A DNA stretch of 64,000 bases, from contig NC_091931.1 of the NCBI RefSeq assembly GCF_041260155.1, positions 9,777,861 to 9,841,860 on the forward strand, given 5' to 3'. The notes under the pieces were generated by a model that was not told the origin of the DNA, did not search any database, and saw only the letters and a list, made by a program, of their open reading frames with translations. Positions 59,966-64,000 of the stretch are shown here, in pieces; positions within the stretch are counted from its first letter, which is position 1; the number at the start of each line of letters is the position of its first letter. The DNA is from Ptychodera flava (taxonomy: Eukaryota > Hemichordata > Enteropneusta > Ptychoderidae). The position numbers were made by a program, and so were the translations under genes.

Positions 59966-61384
59966 GTTTGTCGGTGTTTGTGCTCAAATATAGCACCTCA
60001 CACAGAGCTGTGGGAAATCTCGTCCTACTTTTCGCATAATCTCATGTAACTATCGATTACGCACGAAGTCTCCGAGAGGTCTGACACCTTTGAAGCTCAT
60101 TTTACCATGAAAAGGCCATAGTTAATCGAGACGACCGTGACATTAAACGGCGTGCCGCGTTCTAATCTGTTTTTTCCTCCTTGTCTGTGCGAAACCGAGA
60201 AACCATTATGCACTCTCAAACGGCGTTATTGAATGGCAACGAGAAGGGATTCAAACTCAGCATTTTACAGAATACAAAGTTCCGGTCTTGTCTAGCCCTT
60301 GCAATTCTTATAATTGCTGAAAACTATTCAGCTTTGAAGGCGGGAATTGAAACGGACTAAGAGCCGAGCGATGCAGGTATACTTTTAATTCAAAAGAATG
60401 CAGACAGCTAAATAGCTGACTTTCAATTTCACCTACAGTTTCGAGGAATTGTTTGTCCATAAGAATAAATATTACTAAGATAAATATGTCTTCTTTAGTA
60501 TTTTGTATAAGGTCTATTTAATTTTCTTACAGAAAAATTTGTCATGAGTGCATGATTTTATCAGCGATCCATTGGTGAAAGGATTTCGTACCGTCAATGA
60601 ATGAATGTTTTAGGTAGCGTTTTGCGTTCAATCTCAGGTATTTCACTCTTATCGCCTTAAGGATAAGTAATATGATAACACATATGTACACATCGAGATC
60701 GTTGAACATCGATGAAAAAGATTCAACGGTTAAAACATTAGGTTTGCACTACTAGTTGTGAAATTACATAAATATACGCATTTAAAACCATTTTACAGAA
60801 ACACGGCGAAATTGCTCAGAAAATTGACGTGGCCTCTAAGCTCCCACAATAAGATTGAAAACTGAAAGTGGGAAAAAAATGGAAAACCAAACACTAAGTA
60901 TTGTTACAATGATAATAATGCATTACTTTAAGCAGATGAAAATTTTGTATACAATGCAGGATACTGAAATATACTGAAATATACTGAAACTACATAGATT
61001 TCAATCCGTAATGTATTAATGCGCTCGTTAACGATTCTATTATGATATAGAAAAGCCAGACTTTTTCTGAAACATACATGTAATACATGGAAAGCCGGAA
61101 CTTTTTATGAATCAAAGTACTAGGTTTTAAATTGTCTAAAATACCAGTGAAACTAAATGTGCAGCATTTGTACTCATATAAATTGGGTAACGAATACGAC
61201 GTGTGAAATAAAGAGATACTAGTACTTTGGTTAAACCGTACATTTCAAATTAGTGCAAGTGTCAAATGCTTGTTACAAATCTGTGGTCAATATTTTTTTT
61301 TCTTTTGTGACTTTTTAGTTCATGAACTTACGCAATTTTTCGAATTTTGTATGGAAATGCAGTTAAATTTTGTGATTGGATTTT
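59966..61384. other. No gene recognised
   Basis: AT-rich with short broken frames. GAAATATACT is repeated three times at 60966-60989. Nothing else was seen. Confidence 0.4.
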
Positions 61385-61389
61385 TTAAA

Positions 61390-61990
61390 TATTATAACCC
61401 TTTAGAACATAAGGTAGCAGAGGGTAGTTGACGGGTACTAGCGGACATTTTTTCCCATCCAGAATTCGATCAAAATCGGTAGCGAATAGAACACAAGGTA
61501 GCAGAGGGTAGCGGACGGGTAGCGGACATTTTCCTATCCAGAATTTAACCCAAAATCGGTAACCCATAGGACACAAGGTAGCGGAGGGTGGCGGACGGGT
61601 AGCGGAAATTTTTTCCATCCAGAATTAAACCCAAAATCGGTAACCCATAAGACACAAGGTAGCAGAGGGTAGCGGATGGGTAGCGGACATTTTTCCCATC
61701 CAGAATTTGATCAAAATCGGTAGCGCATAGAACACAAGGTAGCGGAGGGTAGCGGACGGGTAGCGGGCATTTTCCCTTCCAGAATTTAATCCAAAATCGG
61801 TAACCCATAAGATACGAGGTAGCGGAGGGAAGCGTATAGGTAGCGGACAAATTACAGACATTATTTGCACTAAAGATTGTTTTGAAGAGTCAAAAGCAGT
61901 AGCCCCTAGAAAACAAGGTAGCGGAGGGTAGCGGACATTTTTCCCATCCAGAATTTGATTAAAATCTGCAGCCCATAGATTCATGGCCCG
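61390..61990. repeat. 80-bp minisatellite, about 7 copies
   Basis: The unit contains AATCGGTAACCCATAAGACA, CAAGGTAGCGGAGGGTAGCG, GACGGGTAGCGGACATTTTT and CCCATCCAGAATT. Starts recur near 61480, 61560, 61641, 61721 and 61801 (80-81 bp). Within each unit GGTAGCGGA repeats as a sub-motif. The minus-strand frames here (repeating MGYRFWVKFW) are repeat translations. Confidence 0.9.
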
Positions 61991-63399
61991 CTACCTCTGC
62001 TACCCTTCCTACCCAAAAAGCGTTTGCATAAATGAATCGTGCCCCATATTCTGCAATAATTCAAGTTGTATGCACGTCGTTTTTTTTAAGTGACAAGGAA
62101 TAGATATTTGGCAATAACGTGAATCATAATAGCTTACTTCCGGACGAAAGAGTAGGCACTGCATCTAAAATACGGATTTAAGGATACTCGCTTCATTTGG
62201 TCAAAGATGAAAGGGCGTTGGAGAACACCGTGACTGAACAAATTAGTGAACATGCACTGAATGTAAAATAGATTGTGAATGTTCAACAACAATGAAGTCA
62301 GAATTTAGAAAAATAAAATGCTAAATAAGAGGTGTCGATTTTTATGAGGAAAAAATGTGAGAGTCTTTTACAGGGATGTCACCGGTTAATTGAAAATCGA
62401 AACTTATTTATGCTAATTAATGCACAGAGTAATGCAAATTTTATGCCAAGGATACTGTGCGATATATCCACCATGGCCATGAGTAACGTGTAAGTTTCGC
62501 GTAATACCGGCAGTCAAATTAGTTAAGTATAAATTACTTCGAGATCTAAAAGTGCTGAAATATATTTACTGTACTTCTTTTATGAAATAATACGAGAAGC
62601 ACTAAATTTTGTATGACCACCACATCAAAATAGTATCTAAATAATATGATTAGCATAACATTTTCGTATTTCATGGATATTATGATAAACTGCATTTTGC
62701 TAGATAAGCGTTGAACAAGCTTCTCCCAGATGCATGGCTGCGAAAGTCAGGCACGTGAAACATAAACAATGAAGTTTTTAATTGACCATGACCTGTTGCA
62801 TGTCTCATCATCGTCATTTCAATGGTTCTGTTTTTCCAGTCAGAAAGTTGATGTAGCGGGATATTCTTATAAACGAACTAACAATTATTATAATGGTAGT
62901 AATCAACTATTTAGGTGATTGCAGACCATGATGGGTATGTTTCATCAGGGACATAAAAGACATTCAAAAAACACACAGCCTGTTTTAGGCCGTTGAGTAA
63001 TGGAAAAAGGTTGTATCAGCGACTAACACTAATAGGTCCAAGAGAAACAATTTTGTTACCCGAACTTTGTCTGTTTTTCTGTGTTTTCTAAAATCTGGCG
63101 AATTTCTCTGCTTAAATTCTCTTTTTGTTTTTACATAAGGAAGCCAATCCTATTGCATTTTCCATTATGTGTGTAAATAGTACAAGTACCTCTGAGGTAA
63201 CAATTATCCGAGCTTACATCTGGTAGGCTAACATTTTAGAAAATTTTCAAATTGTAACCGACTTTTTGCATGCACATACACCAAAATAACGTTAAACAAG
63301 AAACCAATTGCAAATAAACCTAGATTAGGGAATCATGACAAAGGTTGAGACTGACAGCAAAATTACATATTAATGATTGACAGAGAAATTTCATTTTGT
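61991..63399. other. No gene recognised
   Basis: AT-rich, no repeat structure seen, and only short frames. Confidence 0.4.
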
Positions 63400-63860
63400 G
63401 ATGTGCTTCCTTGCTTTTGTTACCATGTATAATGGTAAGCGTATTTACCATAGCATTTAATGAAGGGAGCGGTTTCTGTCTGTATTCATAAAATCCGTTT
63501 ATGCTTTCAGGAGACTGACATTTTGTCATGTGCTTTGCAATGGTCGCCATTTGAGTAACGATAGGCGTATTTCCTTATAGCATGGACACCATGAATCTAC
63601 ATGCCTCGACAGTTGCGTTGTTTCCGAGTCACTTCACCATAGTGGAGGAAGGAAGCGGTTTCTGTCTGAAGTCATAAAAGCCTTTTATGCTCTCAGGAAA
63701 AATGACACTTTGTCATGTGTTGCTTTGCAATTGTCACCAATTGTGTAACGGGATAGCGTATTTCCCAGTGGCATGGACACCATGAGTCGATATGCCTCGG
63801 TAGTTTCGTGTTTCCGAGTCACTTTACTATAGCAGAGGTAGGGAGCAGCTTCTACCCTGG
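63400..63860. repeat. 188-bp tandem repeat, about 2.3 copies
   Basis: AGCGGTTTCTGTCTG, CTCAGGA, TTTGTCATGTG, GCATGGACACCATGA, ATGCCTCG and TTTCCGAGTCACTT recur in order at 63465 and 63653. A third partial unit follows near 63845 (GAGCAGCTTCTACC). Copies differ by roughly 15%, so the duplication is not recent. Confidence 0.8.
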
Positions 63861-64000
63861 GTTGATAGCTCTGCTAGCGGACGGAACTGTCCCCGAGGCT
63901 GTCTTTCGCCCCATTTAAACGATGTATTCGTTGCTTCGATAAAGTTTGTGTGCGATGTGTGATAGCGTTTGTACGGACGTGAGTGTTTCATGAACTCTGA

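Noticed and set aside
61385-61984. Three overlapping minus-strand frames repeating MGYRFWVKFW
   Set aside because: They follow the 80-bp minisatellite period and have no gene context.

Overview
This is eukaryotic, animal genomic DNA: long introns with GT...AG boundaries, AT-rich sequence, microsatellites and many transposable elements. The main host gene is a receptor tyrosine kinase (RTK) of a type much expanded in invertebrate deuterostomes such as amphioxus and acorn worms. I therefore infer an invertebrate deuterostome; the species is not determined. Most long open frames are repeats or chance, and nearly all real coding sequence lies in short exons that had to be read through their splice sites.

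The backbone (about 4.4-48.3 kb, + strand) is one RTK gene in about 20 recognised exons. An unassigned cysteine-containing ectodomain (4381-18682) is followed by an EGF-like exon (19034), an immunoglobulin domain in two exons (23500, 24133), a second EGF-like exon (28913), a transmembrane/juxtamembrane exon (29417) and a split tyrosine kinase domain (31555-47558) with a short C-terminal tail (stop at 48270-48272). The kinase exons join in phase and carry every catalytic motif. The ectodomain and membrane part show an in-frame TAG at a conserved Trp position of EGF 1, a phase conflict in the Ig exon and a one-base frame change at an A-run after the membrane helix. The locus is thus either a recent pseudogene or carries assembly errors or editing. 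The 5' end and signal peptide were not found.

Inside the intron after the first kinase exon sits a 9.4-kb two-gene DNA transposon (31814-41212) with roughly 105-bp terminal inverted repeats. It encodes a THAP + DDE_4 transposase (+ strand) and, convergently, a 573-residue SAP-SWIM-YqaJ nuclease (- strand). A 53-bp minisatellite with a perfect 16-base hairpin in most units separates them. It resembles the ISL2EU/Harbinger-like group and looks nearly or fully intact. One intron upstream lies a 1.5-kb P-like non-autonomous element (29783-31288) with 31-bp TIRs and a 7-bp target duplication. Four tiny palindromes (15-29 bp) made only of the two TIR tips, each inside a perfect 7-bp duplication, occur at 8.1, 15.3, 19.7 and 19.9 kb. 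They look like excision footprints of the same family.

Other repeats: MULE-like foldbacks with 10-bp duplications (8.5, 15.6 kb); a 'GCTCACGTG' family with a 146-147-bp internal tandem repeat (7.8, 11.3, 45.7, 51.3 kb); a 227-bp array (8.7-10.4 kb); a 2.9-kb TIR element (19.3-22.2 kb); a tRNA-derived SINE head (24.7 kb); recurrent RFX X-box-like palindromes (25.4-26.4 kb); an L1/Tx1-like LINE (49.3-51.2 kb) and a CR1/Jockey-like LINE scrap (3.4 kb); a 4.36-kb foldback element built of 186-bp repeats (55.3-59.6 kb); an 80-bp minisatellite (61.4-62.0 kb) and a 188-bp tandem repeat (63.4-63.9 kb). Beyond 48.3 kb only two weak gene hints exist: a possible first exon at 55165 and a 70-codon acidic frame at 59753-59965. 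No RNA gene, CRISPR array or virus-like element was recognised.
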